A stretch of 64,000 nt of DNA from positions 62,001 to 126,000 of the forward strand of contig NZ_WKJJ01000014.1 in the NCBI RefSeq assembly GCF_009674485.1. The letters run 5' to 3'. The notes below the pieces were generated by a model. It was given only the letters and a program-made list of their open reading frames with translations, made no database searches and was not told the origin of the DNA. The position numbers were made by a program, and so were the translations under genes. Within the stretch, counting starts at the first letter, position 1; each line of letters begins with the position of its first letter. Below, one piece after another: positions 1 to 8,441 of the stretch. Source of the DNA: Pseudoduganella rivuli (GTDB lineage: Bacteria; Pseudomonadota; Gammaproteobacteria; Burkholderiales; Burkholderiaceae_D).

Positions 1-1261
1 CGCCGATGTCGCGCACCGGGCCCAGCGACGTTTCTGTGACCTTGAACGGTTCGGCCGCCGCACCCTTGACGAGAATGGGTTCATCGTAGACCACCGGTTT
101 TTCCCAGCCGGCCGGCGTCCTCACTTGCCCCGGGCGGGACGCATCGGTTGCCAAAGCCACCAGGTCGAGGTAGTCGCCGTAGCTGTTGGTAAAGCCCCAT
201 GCCACGTGGCCATTGCTGCCCACGATGACCATCGGCGTGCCCGGCAACGTGACGCCGACGATGCGGCGCGACTCGCCCTGGTGCGGCACCATCAGCACCG
301 CGCGGTACCAGATGTGCGGCAACTGGAATCCCAGGTGCATGTCGTCGGACACGATGGCGCCGCCATCGTTGCTGCGGCTGCCCGCCACGGCCCAGTTATT
401 GCTGCCGACCATGCCGGTAACGTCGGCGCCACCGGCCTGGGCCATGCCATACAGTTCTCCTGTCCCCGCCTGCGCCAGGCTGGCGGCAGGTCGGTTCAGT
501 CCCAGCCGTTTCGATTCCACCGCACCGGCCTTGCCCCACCAGGCCGGCGCCTGGGCGGGGAATGGCGCGTTCGCGGCCGGGATATCGGCCGCATCGAGCG
601 GCGCATCCCATTTGGTCGCTTCCGGCAACAGCACGGCCAGTTGTTCCGGCGTCGTGTTGTCCTTGACCCAGCCGCGCGCCAGTTCGCGTGCTTCCTGCGC
701 ACCCTGCAAGTCGAAGAACATGGCCCAGCCCACCAGCAGTGAATCGGCGGCGCTCCACGGGCGGGGTGACATGCCGACGAGGCCGTATTCGAAGGGACGG
801 GCGCCCAGGTTGTTCAAGCCGTCATTGACGCCGGCCACGTAGCGGTCCAGCAGCGCGCGTTCGGCGGCCGGCATGGTGTCGACCATGCGCTGGGCGCGGG
901 CGCGGAAGCGGTGCAAGCGATGCTCCTTGTCCAGCGGCAGCGCTTTGGGACCAAACAATTCGGACAATTCGCCGGCCGCGGAACGGCGCAGCAAATCCAT
1001 CTGGAAATAGCGGTCCTGCGCATGGACGAAACCCGTGGCGTAAGCGACATCGAGGCGGCTGGCGCCCGTGATGGTGGGCACGCCCTGGCCGTCGCGCGCG
1101 ATCGTCACGTCGGCCGACAAGCCCGGCACGGTGCGGCGCCCGTCCAGCTGCGCCAGGCTGCCGCGCAGGAAGAACCAGACTGCCAGCGCCACGAGCGCCA
1201 CCAGCACTGCCAATCCCACGACGACGCGTTTCATCCACGTTCCCAGTCCCGCCTTGCGCAT
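1..1261 (-). CDS. Penicillin acylase family protein (S45 Ntn-hydrolase), 3' end cut by window edge
   Basis: The first 420 residues of an S45 hydrolase that cleaves amide bonds such as those of acylated homoserine lactones or beta-lactam side chains; the substrate here cannot be told. An N-terminal hydrophobic segment (residues 13-32) would anchor or export it. Family members self-process, and the new N-terminal Ser of the beta chain is the nucleophile; it is seen here as GSNNWAV with Ser at about residue 287 (codon near 401-403). The start at 1261 is preceded by GAGGGA; an upstream in-frame ATG at 1273 has no good ribosome site. The stop codon lies outside the window. Divergent from the GAF gene. 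Confidence 0.9.
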   Translation of the reverse strand, partial: MRKAGLGTWMKRVVVGLAVLVALVALAVWFFLRGSLAQLDGRRTVPGLSADVTIARDGQGVPTITGASRLDVAYATGFVHAQDRYFQMDLLRRSAAGELSELFGPKALPLDKEHRLHRFRARAQRMVDTMPAAERALLDRYVAGVNDGLNNLGARPFEYGLVGMSPRPWSAADSLLVGWAMFFDLQGAQEARELARGWVKDNTTPEQLAVLLPEATKWDAPLDAADIPAANAPFPAQAPAWWGKAGAVESKRLGLNRPAASLAQAGTGELYGMAQAGGADVTGMVGSNNWAVAGSRSNDGGAIVSDDMHLGFQLPHIWYRAVLMVPHQGESRRIVGVTLPGTPMVIVGSNGHVAWGFTNSYGDYLDLVALATDASRPGQVRTPAGWEKPVVYDEPILVKGAAAEPFKVTETSLGPVRDIG

Positions 1262-1423
1262 ACCGTCCCTCATTATTGTTATGACAGCGGGAATATTGCC
1301 AGAAGTCCAACGCCAGTGGGGCCGGAAATTTGTAACCAGCACCCCACAGGCGACAGCGGTACGGGTTTCAATTGGCGGCGCTTTCCTGCTACAGTGGCCA
1401 CATCGCCATTGGTGAGTCCCGCC

Positions 1424-1945
1424 ATGATCGCTGCCCCTACTCCGGACAATGAAGCCGAACGCCTCGCGGCCCTGTATGCGCTGCTGATCCTCGATACGCC
1501 GCGCGAAGAGCGCTTCGACCGTATCGTTGAATTCGCGGCGGCGGAATTCGATGTGCCGATCGCGCTGATTTCGCTGCTGGACAGCGAACGCCAGTGGTTC
1601 AAATCCAATGTCGGCCTGACCGCGTGCGAAACCGGCCGCGACGTGTCGTTCTGCGGCCACGCCATCATGCGCGGCGACATCATGGAAGTGCCCGACGCGG
1701 CGGCCGACGTGCGCTTCGCCGATAATCCGCTCGTAACGGGTAGTCCCCACATCCGCTTTTACGCGGGCGCCCCGCTGATCACGCCACAAGGCTATGCGCT
1801 GGGCACGCTGTGCATCATCGACACGAAGCCGCGCCAGCTGGACGATATCGAAATGGCGATCCTGTCGACCTTGCGCGGCCTGGTCATGCAGGAATTGCAG
1901 TCACCGAAAGGAGACGCCGATGTCCGGGCACAAGCCGCAGGATAG
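1424..1945 (+). CDS. Small GAF-domain protein
   Basis: A 173-residue protein that is almost entirely one GAF domain of the stand-alone type often fused to GGDEF or kinase modules. Typical blocks are LDTPREERFDRI near the N terminus, the SLLD.ERQWFKS segment, RDVSFCGHAI, and YAGAPL followed by ALGTLCIID. GAF domains bind small ligands or act as dimerising sensors; the ligand cannot be read from sequence. No output domain is present. Its last 26 bases overlap the next gene, which encodes a receiver-like protein, so the two are probably co-translated and functionally paired. Confidence 0.85.
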   Translation: MIAAPTPDNEAERLAALYALLILDTPREERFDRIVEFAAAEFDVPIALISLLDSERQWFKSNVGLTACETGRDVSFCGHAIMRGDIMEVPDAAADVRFADNPLVTGSPHIRFYAGAPLITPQGYALGTLCIIDTKPRQLDDIEMAILSTLRGLVMQELQSPKGDADVRAQAAG

Positions 1946-2327
1946 CCACGTATTGCTGGTCGAACCGCAAGCCATGCTGCGCCGGACCGTGGCGCTGACG
2001 GCACGCTCGCTGGGCATGGCGCAAATCCATGAAGCGGCCAGCATGACGCTGGCCCGGCAAATCCTGCGCCAGCGGCCATTCGACGGCGCCATCATCGCCA
2101 TCGACGATGGCGGGGCCGTGCATGACCTGGCGCTGCTGGACCAGGTGCGGAGCGGCGACACGGCATCGTCACCACGGATGCCGATTGCCGTGATGGCGGA
2201 CAATTGCACGGGCGACCAGCTGGCCGAACTGAAGGAACGGCAAGTGGCGCGCGTCATCGTCAAGCCGTTCCGGGCCAGGATTTTATTGGAAGCGCTGGCG
2301 TCGCTGGCGCAGCATAAGCCCGGCTGA
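1920..2327 (+). CDS. Receiver-like protein with degenerate acidic pocket
   Basis: A 135-residue single-domain CheY-like protein. The fold is suggested by VLLVEP at the start, a possible phospho-acceptor in IIAID, and the conserved lysine in VIVKPF. The usual acidic pair after strand 1 (DD or ED) is replaced by E-P, so magnesium binding and phosphorylation may be weak or lost. The start overlaps the end of the GAF gene and is preceded by AAAGGAG, a strong ribosome site. No output domain is present; it may act on the GAF protein or a distant partner. Confidence 0.75.
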   Translation: MSGHKPQDSHVLLVEPQAMLRRTVALTARSLGMAQIHEAASMTLARQILRQRPFDGAIIAIDDGGAVHDLALLDQVRSGDTASSPRMPIAVMADNCTGDQLAELKERQVARVIVKPFRARILLEALASLAQHKPG

Positions 2328-3320
2328 TCACCAGGTCCCGGTCCGCGCGGATGCCGGCGACATCCCTCCTTGCTGCGCATTCCAGCGGATGCCCAGCGCG
2401 TGGCGCCGCCACACGACGCGGCGCGGCATAAAGCGCCAGTAACGCTGTGCCCCATCCACCGCGCCGTCCGGTACATGGGCCAGGATCTGCACGTCGCCCG
2501 TCATCTGCAACAGGTGCCCGCCATCGAAATCCACGAATACCAGCCCCGCGCGGGGATTGACCGTGAAGTTGCCAAGCGTGTTGAAAAACAGGTTGCCCGC
2601 AAAGTCCGGCACGGTCAACGCACCATCGTCATCGACACGCACGAACCCGGGCCGCCCGCCCCGGTGCGACACGTCCACTTGCCGGGGGCCGTCCGGCACA
2701 TCCGCGTACGACGCCACATAAAACGAATCGGCCCGCGCGATCAACCGCCTGGCGGCGTCGTCCAGCGCTGGCTGCCATTGCGGCGCATCGGGAGGCGTGT
2801 TCGTTAATTGAAAATCGCGCAACTGGATATATTGCGGGCAGTTGCCGAACGATTGCAGCACGTCGATGCGGGCGTGTTCATGCTGCCCGCGCCGCACCAC
2901 GCCATTCATGCGGTTGCGCCGGCGCGTGTGCAGTTCGATACCCAGCAGCGCGATGCTGTCGCCATCGTTCATGCCCGCGTCGGCCGGATCGTCCGGTATG
3001 CGCGGCAAGCGCACGTCCAGCGCACGGGGATCGGGCGACTGCATGAATCCCGGCGCCCCGCTGCGCAAGGTCGCCCACACGTCGCCATTGCCATCGACGG
3101 CGCCCAGCACGGCAAACGGCAACTGGGCAAAGAATTCACGGTGCTGGTCCGGCATGTATGGCCGCACGACCTTGCGGCCGATGCTGTCCATCCGCTCCGC
3201 CACGCCTTCCAGGCGCTGCATCGCCACTTCGCCCGCATGCCACGGCGAAGGCGGTTCCTCGTGGACTGCCGGCGGGACAGCCACGGCGGCCGGCACGGTG
3301 CTGCTGACTGTCCTGTCCAT
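2328..3320 (-). CDS. Pyridoxamine 5'-phosphate oxidase-family flavin-binding protein
   Basis: A 330-residue protein of the split-barrel, FMN-binding PNPOx-like family, of the longer type annotated as FAD-binding or PPOX-class oxidoreductase. Seen here: REFFAQLPFAVLGAVDGNG near residue 65, the central CPQYIQLR segment, and DVSHRGGRPGFVRV followed by GNLFFNTLGNF, the usual flavin-pocket strands. The start at 3320 is chosen because AAGGAG lies six bases upstream; an open frame continues upstream but crosses into the GST gene. It lies 10 bases downstream of the GST gene on the same strand, so the two are likely an operon for detoxification or redox work. Confidence 0.82.
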   Translation of the reverse strand: MDRTVSSTVPAAVAVPPAVHEEPPSPWHAGEVAMQRLEGVAERMDSIGRKVVRPYMPDQHREFFAQLPFAVLGAVDGNGDVWATLRSGAPGFMQSPDPRALDVRLPRIPDDPADAGMNDGDSIALLGIELHTRRRNRMNGVVRRGQHEHARIDVLQSFGNCPQYIQLRDFQLTNTPPDAPQWQPALDDAARRLIARADSFYVASYADVPDGPRQVDVSHRGGRPGFVRVDDDGALTVPDFAGNLFFNTLGNFTVNPRAGLVFVDFDGGHLLQMTGDVQILAHVPDGAVDGAQRYWRFMPRRVVWRRHALGIRWNAQQGGMSPASARTGTW

Positions 3321-3330
3321 GGCAGTCTCC

Positions 3331-3951
3331 TTACGCGGCCAGGCCGACCGGCGACACCGCCATCGGCACGAAGCCCGGCAGCGCTTCGACCCGCGCCAGC
3401 CACGCCAGCACATTGGTGTAGGCGGACAAATCCACATTGCCTTCCGGCGCGCGGGCGATGTAGCTGTACAGCGCCACGTCGGCAATGGTCGGCGTGCTCG
3501 CGCCCACATCGGCCACCCAGTCTCGCCCTTCCAGTTCCGCGTCGATCAGCGCCAGGATGCGGTGCGCGCGGGCGATCATGTCGGTGGGATCGACATCGCG
3601 GCCGAACAGTTGCACCACGCGGGCCGCTGCCGGGCCAAACGCGATTTCCCCTGCCGCCACGGACAGCCAGCGCTGCACGCGGGCTTCGGCCACCGCGCCC
3701 TGCGGCAGCCAGTCCGTGCGCCCTTCGCGGCGCGCCAGGTAGACGAGGATGGCGTTCGAATCCGGCACGATCACGCCGTCGTCATCGAGCACCGGCAACT
3801 GGCCGAAAGAGTTCAAACGCAGGAATTCCGGGGTCTTATGCTCGCCCTTGAGCAAATCCACCGATACCAGTTCATGCTGCAAACCCAGCAGCGACAGGAA
3901 CAGGCGGGCGCGGTGCACGTGGCCGGACAGGGGGTGGTAGTACAGTTTCAT
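3331..3951 (-). CDS. Glutathione S-transferase family protein
   Basis: A 206-residue cytosolic GST. The thioredoxin-like N-terminal domain carries LYYHPLSGHVHRARLFLSLLG, the cis-proline segment FGQLPVLDDDG and the glutathione gamma-glutamyl contact DSNAILVYLA. The C-terminal all-helical domain ends with the TIADVALYSYI motif that is usual in the family. It would conjugate glutathione to electrophiles or reduce peroxides. An AAGGAG ribosome site precedes the start. It is the first gene of a two-gene unit with the flavin protein downstream. Confidence 0.92.
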   Translation of the reverse strand: MKLYYHPLSGHVHRARLFLSLLGLQHELVSVDLLKGEHKTPEFLRLNSFGQLPVLDDDGVIVPDSNAILVYLARREGRTDWLPQGAVAEARVQRWLSVAAGEIAFGPAAARVVQLFGRDVDPTDMIARAHRILALIDAELEGRDWVADVGASTPTIADVALYSYIARAPEGNVDLSAYTNVLAWLARVEALPGFVPMAVSPVGLAA

Positions 3952-4055
3952 GGGGCACTCCTTGGTGGTTGGACAATGACCCTAGTGTGAATTATTCCAC
4001 CTCGCCCGAGAATATCCGCCAGCGGCAATTCACTATTCCGCCTACTGGAATAAAA

Positions 4056-4769
4056 CTAGGCCGCTGCGGCCAAGTTACGCAGCGCTTCCTGCAGCGGATC
4101 GTTTTCCAGCGGCTGTCCCCAGCCGTTGCCGTGCACCAGTTCTTCCAACGGCAAGCGCGAGCGCCAGCCCTTGGCCTGCAACTCGGGCTGCGCCAGGAAT
4201 TCGCTGACGTAGCCGATGCACAGGTACGCCACCGGATAGACGTTGTCGGGCAGTTTCAACGTGGCGGCCAGTTCCTGCTGGTCGAGAATGCTGACCCAGC
4301 CCACGCCGATGCCTTCGGCCCGCGCCGCCAACCACAGGTTTTGCACCGCCAGGCACACGCTGAACATATCCATTTCCATGATGGAGTTACGTCCCAGCAC
4401 GTGCGGACCGCCACGGCTGCGGTCGCACGTGATACACAGGTTCAACGGGCTTTCCAAGATGCCTTCCAGTTTCAGGCGTTTATATAGCGAGGCCTGGTCG
4501 CCCGCATAGTTTTCCAGCGCCTTCGCGTTTTCCCGCTCAAAAATCGCATGCACCTGGCGCCGCACGTCCACGCTGTCGATGACGATAAAATCCCACGGCT
4601 GCATGAAGCCGACCGACGGCGCATGGTGCGCCGCCTGCAGCAGCCGCGCCAGCACATCGGGCGGCACCGGGTCAGGCAGGAATTGCGAACGGACGTCGCG
4701 GCGTTCGCGGATGGCGCGGTACAGGCCGTGGCGCTCGACGTCGGAAAAGGCTTCAGGTGTTATTGTCAT
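4056..4769 (-). CDS. bluB: 5,6-dimethylbenzimidazole synthase BluB
   Basis: A 237-residue nitroreductase-fold enzyme that breaks down FMNH2 with oxygen to form 5,6-dimethylbenzimidazole, the lower ligand of cobalamin. Supporting blocks are RAIRERRDVRSQFLPDPVP near the N terminus, HHAPSVGFMQPWDFI, the lid segment NLCITCDRSRGG, and GIGVGWVSILD toward the C terminus, all typical of BluB rather than of general nitroreductases. The start at 4769 gives the usual family length; an open frame extends upstream without family similarity. No other cobalamin genes and no convincing cobalamin riboswitch are visible nearby. Confidence 0.9.
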   Translation of the reverse strand: MTITPEAFSDVERHGLYRAIRERRDVRSQFLPDPVPPDVLARLLQAAHHAPSVGFMQPWDFIVIDSVDVRRQVHAIFERENAKALENYAGDQASLYKRLKLEGILESPLNLCITCDRSRGGPHVLGRNSIMEMDMFSVCLAVQNLWLAARAEGIGVGWVSILDQQELAATLKLPDNVYPVAYLCIGYVSEFLAQPELQAKGWRSRLPLEELVHGNGWGQPLENDPLQEALRNLAAAA

Positions 4770-5136
4770 TTTGGGAAATCTGGGAATGGCGACGGAATTC
4801 GCAACGCCGGCATTATGCAATATAAAATCCCTTGCGCGGCTTTGGCGTTGTCCTGACGCCAGGCGTCGGGCGGCCAATTTCGTTTCATGGCGGCGGTTCG
4901 CAAGTGCCTGCGGCGTCTCCTGGGGTACCTGCCAAATCAACCCATGGTCTAACACGGTATATTTTGGGCCACCTGCGTCCAGACCGGGCTAAAACCCATG
5001 GGCGACTGTCGAAAACCGGCTAAGAATTCAGGGCGAAAGTCTAATTTGATCCAGTTCTACGGGGGCGAAAGTCTAAAGCGAACGCTGTTTCGTTTCACCG
5101 GTTCAACTTTTAGACACTTCTCGAAAGGACCGGCTC

Positions 5137-5241
5137 ATGACATACGAACCGAAGCGGCCGGGCAATGCGCAGCTTTCAATGGAAGAATATTTTCCTGCCA
5201 GACGGAACCAGCCTGCGAACCAGCCACTGCGGCAACGTTGA
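5137..5241 (+). CDS. Possible 34-residue peptide between the GTCTAA clusters
   Basis: A short frame starting MTYEPKRPGN with an AAGGA ribosome site eight bases upstream. It is rich in Arg, Pro and Gln and matches no family I recognise. It overlaps the longer frame at 5165-5467 in another phase. The two could be the halves of one gene broken by a frameshift: the second frame continues past this stop with a protein-like sequence. The best evidence for it is the ribosome site; there is no other support. Confidence 0.3.
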   Translation: MTYEPKRPGNAQLSMEEYFPARRNQPANQPLRQR

Positions 5242-5467
5242 ATTCGCCAAGGTGGTGGGTGACCGTATCGTTTCCGACGACGGTACGTCGTTGACGCCGT
5301 CGCTGTTTGCCAATCGCTACGCCAAGGGCCGCAACGAATGGCGTTTTGTATGGCTGCGCTTTCCTGGCGATGATTACAGGATGCGTGCCGCCGATTGCAG
5401 GGCGCGCTTTGAGAATTTGCAGCTACAGCGGTCTAATAACGATGCTGAAATGTCCAAGGTGGTCTAA
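5165..5467 (+). CDS. Hypothetical protein within the repeat-flanked core
   Basis: An open frame of 100 codons whose middle part (GNVEFAKVVGDRIVSDDG, then ANRYAKGRNEWRFVWLRFPG) looks like real protein, with alternating charged and hydrophobic residues. The N-terminal 20 residues overlap another frame that has the better ribosome site. Its stop codon falls inside a GTCTAA repeat of the right cluster, so the repeat may have been joined to the gene by a rearrangement. No family is recognised. Confidence 0.35.
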   Translation: MRSFQWKNIFLPDGTSLRTSHCGNVEFAKVVGDRIVSDDGTSLTPSLFANRYAKGRNEWRFVWLRFPGDDYRMRAADCRARFENLQLQRSNNDAEMSKVV

Positions 5468-5767
5468 CCGGCCGTGGCCAATAGGCTAATCCGGTCTACG
5501 GGTTTCCCGGCGGAGGCGAGTTCGGTCTAAGAAATCCGGCACCTCGGCTATTCTGGATGCCTTTAGACTGCACTCGCACCGTTTCGGGTAAATTAGACTG
5601 GCGGGGGAAAAAGGGGCAGCCCTGCTGTATTACTAAGCTGGCTTTCCGCTATATCATCCTATTGCTGAACGTACGTTGAATGGCTGATTTCACCCCAAAG
5701 CGGACGTTCGGATATCCAGCCACGTCTACAACCGTTAATGCATCTGCCGGACCGTATTTGCTCTTTA

Positions 5768-7621
5768 CTATTTTACAACCCCACGATATAAAGTCATGTC
5801 TAAGCCACGAGACGCAAGGGAATCCCTAAGATCTCTGCTCGCCACCTCATCAATTACGCAGTTTTTCGGGAATGTGGAAATGTCCAATCCATAGGTTCCA
5901 GACTTTTGCGTTGCTACACATATTTGCGTATTTTCGTCAATTGTAGCTCCTGCAAATGACGTTGCCTCATTAATGTGAATATTTACAAGTAATGCCCCTT
6001 CGAGTTTTGCCCCGTTTAGTTGAGCGCAGCGTAAATCAGTGCCGTGCAAGATCGCATGTCGGAGATCGGTCACGAATGCTTTTGTACCAAATAAGGAAGC
6101 TGAACCAAGTTTGGCGCCTTGCATTCTTGCACCAGAAATATCCGCACCGTCTAACTGCGCAAGTGCTAGCTCGGCCTCTTGTAAACTAGACATTTGCAAA
6201 TTCGTTCCCTGAAGTTGGGCTTGAAAGAAATCCACTCGTTGTAAATTAGCGAGATAGAAATTGGATCCATGCAACTGTGCGCCGCGGAGACGTAATCCTT
6301 CTAGATCAATTCCTTGACGGATTTTTTGATTTTCTAGCGCTGGCAATTGGGTGTCGAACCCAGCTAGAACAATATTTGAAAGGTCGTGTGAATGATTTCG
6401 TAGAACTTGCCCCCGATCTGAACCAAGTACCAAAGTAAGCGCCTCGCCAAGGCCACGGCCAATAGACAGTTGGGCTCCGTCAAGCCAATCTTTCTGTTGC
6501 GCAAGCAAGTCTGCCTGATCACGATAAGGAAATCTCGGAAATCTATTTACATGCACTTGCATCAGTACAAGCCAAATAGACCTAAAAAGCTGAAATGCGG
6601 GCCTCTGAAAATGAACTCCAAAATCTCCTCGAAGGAATGCCGCCAATTGATGTACTGCTGCAATCTGTAAAGCAGCCGCTGCATCTCTTCGTCCTGGTGC
6701 GGGCAGTACCGCGTCCTCAGGCAGTCCGTAGCTTTCTTTACTAGTAACGCTTTCATCTGTGCTGCTAACCGAGGCGTCCGAGTTCATGCTCTTGACAGCC
6801 TTTTTTGTCTCGACAATTTTATCTTCGACGAAATGTGTTCCAGCGGCCCACTCTGCATTTTTTTGGAAATCCTTAAGGTTGATGTCCTTTCGTTGGTTTT
6901 CTATTTGTTCACGATTGTTCTGATCACGGAAAAGCCAAACCATGAATGCAATAGGCATCCCTAAAATTATTAGCAGTGGATTCCATGCTGAGGGCTGTGC
7001 AATCAACCTCTCTAATACAGAGCCGGAGGATCGATCAATCAGGGTTGCTAATCCACCGAATAGCCAAATGCACAAAGCCATGGAAATCGATGCCGCAATT
7101 AGAAGCAATGTGATTCTTCTATTGTGGATTGAGATTGAACCCTTACGCTGGCACCACCTTGAGATACGCAATTCTAGAACTATCCACCTCCAATGGCCGT
7201 GGCATTCGTAAATTCTTCGATTATGACTACTTAATCCCGCAATCAAACATTTTTCTAGAAACGAACCAAATTTCCGAAATTTGCCATGCGCAGCCTCATC
7301 CTCGAAAATTATGAGGTTGAACGCCGCGATAGTGGCGACAAGTACAGCAGCTATTGCATAAACCTCCCCAAAAGGAAATGTCGGTGCGACCGAGACAATT
7401 AGGGGGTAATGGTATGCAAAAAACGGTGACAACCCAATGCTTAGCATCAAGAAAAAGCTGATAGAAAGACGGAAAGTCAATTGTGTAGAAAGCTTGACGA
7501 ATTGATCAGTATTGTACTTATCTATTTCACCCATATTCAAATGTGATTTATTTACCCATGAAACTACCAAGATGGCGATTAGTAAAATCATTACTACCCA
7601 AAGATTCATAGCCGCACTCAT
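5768..7621 (-). CDS. Membrane protein with C-terminal pentapeptide repeats
   Basis: A 617-residue protein. The N-terminal third holds about five hydrophobic helices (residues 6-24, near 50-75, 83-105, then near 165-190 and 215-232). A charged linker follows. The last 170 residues are a run of A(D/N)LXX-type pentapeptide repeats, such as LHGSNFYLANLQR, LDGADISGARMQGAKL and LRCAQLNGAKLEGALL, which form a right-handed square helix. Membrane-anchored pentapeptide proteins of this kind are mostly uncharacterised; some are associated with toxin or defence islands. Base composition is clearly lower in GC than the flanking core genes, which fits transfer. Function unknown. Confidence 0.8.
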   Translation of the reverse strand: MSAAMNLWVVMILLIAILVVSWVNKSHLNMGEIDKYNTDQFVKLSTQLTFRLSISFFLMLSIGLSPFFAYHYPLIVSVAPTFPFGEVYAIAAVLVATIAAFNLIIFEDEAAHGKFRKFGSFLEKCLIAGLSSHNRRIYECHGHWRWIVLELRISRWCQRKGSISIHNRRITLLLIAASISMALCIWLFGGLATLIDRSSGSVLERLIAQPSAWNPLLIILGMPIAFMVWLFRDQNNREQIENQRKDINLKDFQKNAEWAAGTHFVEDKIVETKKAVKSMNSDASVSSTDESVTSKESYGLPEDAVLPAPGRRDAAAALQIAAVHQLAAFLRGDFGVHFQRPAFQLFRSIWLVLMQVHVNRFPRFPYRDQADLLAQQKDWLDGAQLSIGRGLGEALTLVLGSDRGQVLRNHSHDLSNIVLAGFDTQLPALENQKIRQGIDLEGLRLRGAQLHGSNFYLANLQRVDFFQAQLQGTNLQMSSLQEAELALAQLDGADISGARMQGAKLGSASLFGTKAFVTDLRHAILHGTDLRCAQLNGAKLEGALLVNIHINEATSFAGATIDENTQICVATQKSGTYGLDISTFPKNCVIDEVASRDLRDSLASRGLDMTLYRGVVK

Positions 7622-7784
7622 GGAAAAATCATTAAAATAGGAAAAAATTCATTCGAACGTGCAAGAAATATCGAGGCTACAATTTCATTCTAGAAGCGAT
7701 CGAAACCGGGCGACGAGGCATCTTGGCAATACGCTCCGAAGCGGCCGGTTGCCCCGTTGACGCCTCTGGACTTAAGGATGCAAG

Positions 7785-7952
7785 TTATATACTATGCGGA
7801 ATTTCTGTAAAAATGGTGATTCGGCGTATATATGTAGGAGTGCTCACGGCAAAATTTATGAAGAACGGTATAAAGACGATCAACATCAACAAGGCACCGC
7901 CGTATTGCCACATATAAGTGAAAAAGCGAGCCTGCTTCGCCGATATGCTCAT
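7785..7952 (-). CDS. Small inner-membrane protein (55 residues)
   Basis: A short frame starting MSISAKQARF with one strong hydrophobic stretch (YGGALLMLIVFIPFFINFAV) followed by a basic tail, a convincing single-pass membrane protein. AAGGAAGG lies about 15 bases upstream, rather far for a ribosome site. A slightly longer frame in another phase over the same bases (7792-8025) gives a sequence without protein-like character and is treated as a shadow. It lies downstream of a small gene and upstream of the pentapeptide-repeat gene on the same strand and may be translated with them. No family recognised. Confidence 0.5.
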   Translation of the reverse strand: MSISAKQARFFTYMWQYGGALLMLIVFIPFFINFAVSTPTYIRRITIFTEIPHSI

Positions 7953-8021
7953 TTACACCATTCAAAACCTTCCTTTTCTCTGGATCAGAGTGAAAAAAAT
8001 CCGAATTAAACCACAGAGAAA

Positions 8022-8249
8022 TCATTTTTCTATTCTCAATATAACCTGCCCATCCTCACCATAAGCCGTATAAGATAATGGAAAGTTTTTATCCTTCGAT
8101 TTCGTGGAATGAAGCTGCTCGACACGCCTCTTGAAATTATCGATAGCCTGAAATTCTTCCTCGGTCACGAATTCCAGCTTGCTCTCTCTATTTACAAGAT
8201 AAGGAAATATCACTATAGACATATGAATTGCCATCTTAAAATTTTTCAA
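8022..8249 (-). CDS. Hypothetical protein (75 residues)
   Basis: An AT-rich frame that begins with a TTG codon (an ATG sits five codons in) and reads MKNFKMAIHMSIVIFPYLVN, then a charged stretch with TEEEFQAIDNFKRRVEQLH and an ending YGEDGQVILRIEK. The composition is protein-like. It precedes the 55-residue membrane protein by about 70 bases on the same strand. No family is recognised and no strong ribosome site is visible. Confidence 0.4.
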   Translation of the reverse strand: MKNFKMAIHMSIVIFPYLVNRESKLEFVTEEEFQAIDNFKRRVEQLHSTKSKDKNFPLSYTAYGEDGQVILRIEK

Positions 8250-8441
8250 AACATTGGCCCCGTGACCTGAAATGGTCGATCGTGCTAGTGAAAAGTAGCC
8301 GACGCTCGCATCCGAAATGCATTGCTATCGTGCAATCTGGTCTTATGCACGACAACTCTACGGGGCGATTTGTCCTTAAGCATTTTCTCAATAAATGGCA
8401 GTTCACTGGCTGTTTTAGACCAAATTGTCCGCTCTTGGCCG

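Larger units (their letters stand above)
4947..5598. mobile_element. Clustered GTCTAA repeats flanking a short core: probable decayed transposon ends
   Basis: Two repeat clusters surround a core of about 310 bases. Left cluster: GTCTAA or GGCTAA at 4947, 4987, 5018, 5039 and 5071, and the inverted TTAGAC at 5110. The longer unit GGCGAAAGTCTAA occurs twice, at 5032 and 5064. Right cluster: 5431, 5462, 5484, 5494 (last base C) and 5525, then inverted copies at 5563 and 5593. Multiple short repeats at both ends are how Tn7/TniA-type transposases recognise their ends, but no transposase or terminal repeat was identified, so the class is inference. The clusters mark the junction between core DNA and the AT-rich block. 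Confidence 0.4.

Noticed and set aside
4770..4960. Possible cobalamin riboswitch upstream of bluB (CAGGAGACGCC resembles the B12 box)
   Set aside because: The conserved GCCACTG-type core and the expected order of elements are missing; the single short match is not enough.
7792..8025. 77-codon minus-strand frame overlapping an upstream stop as ATGA
   Set aside because: Its sequence lacks protein-like character, and another frame on the same bases encodes a convincing membrane helix.
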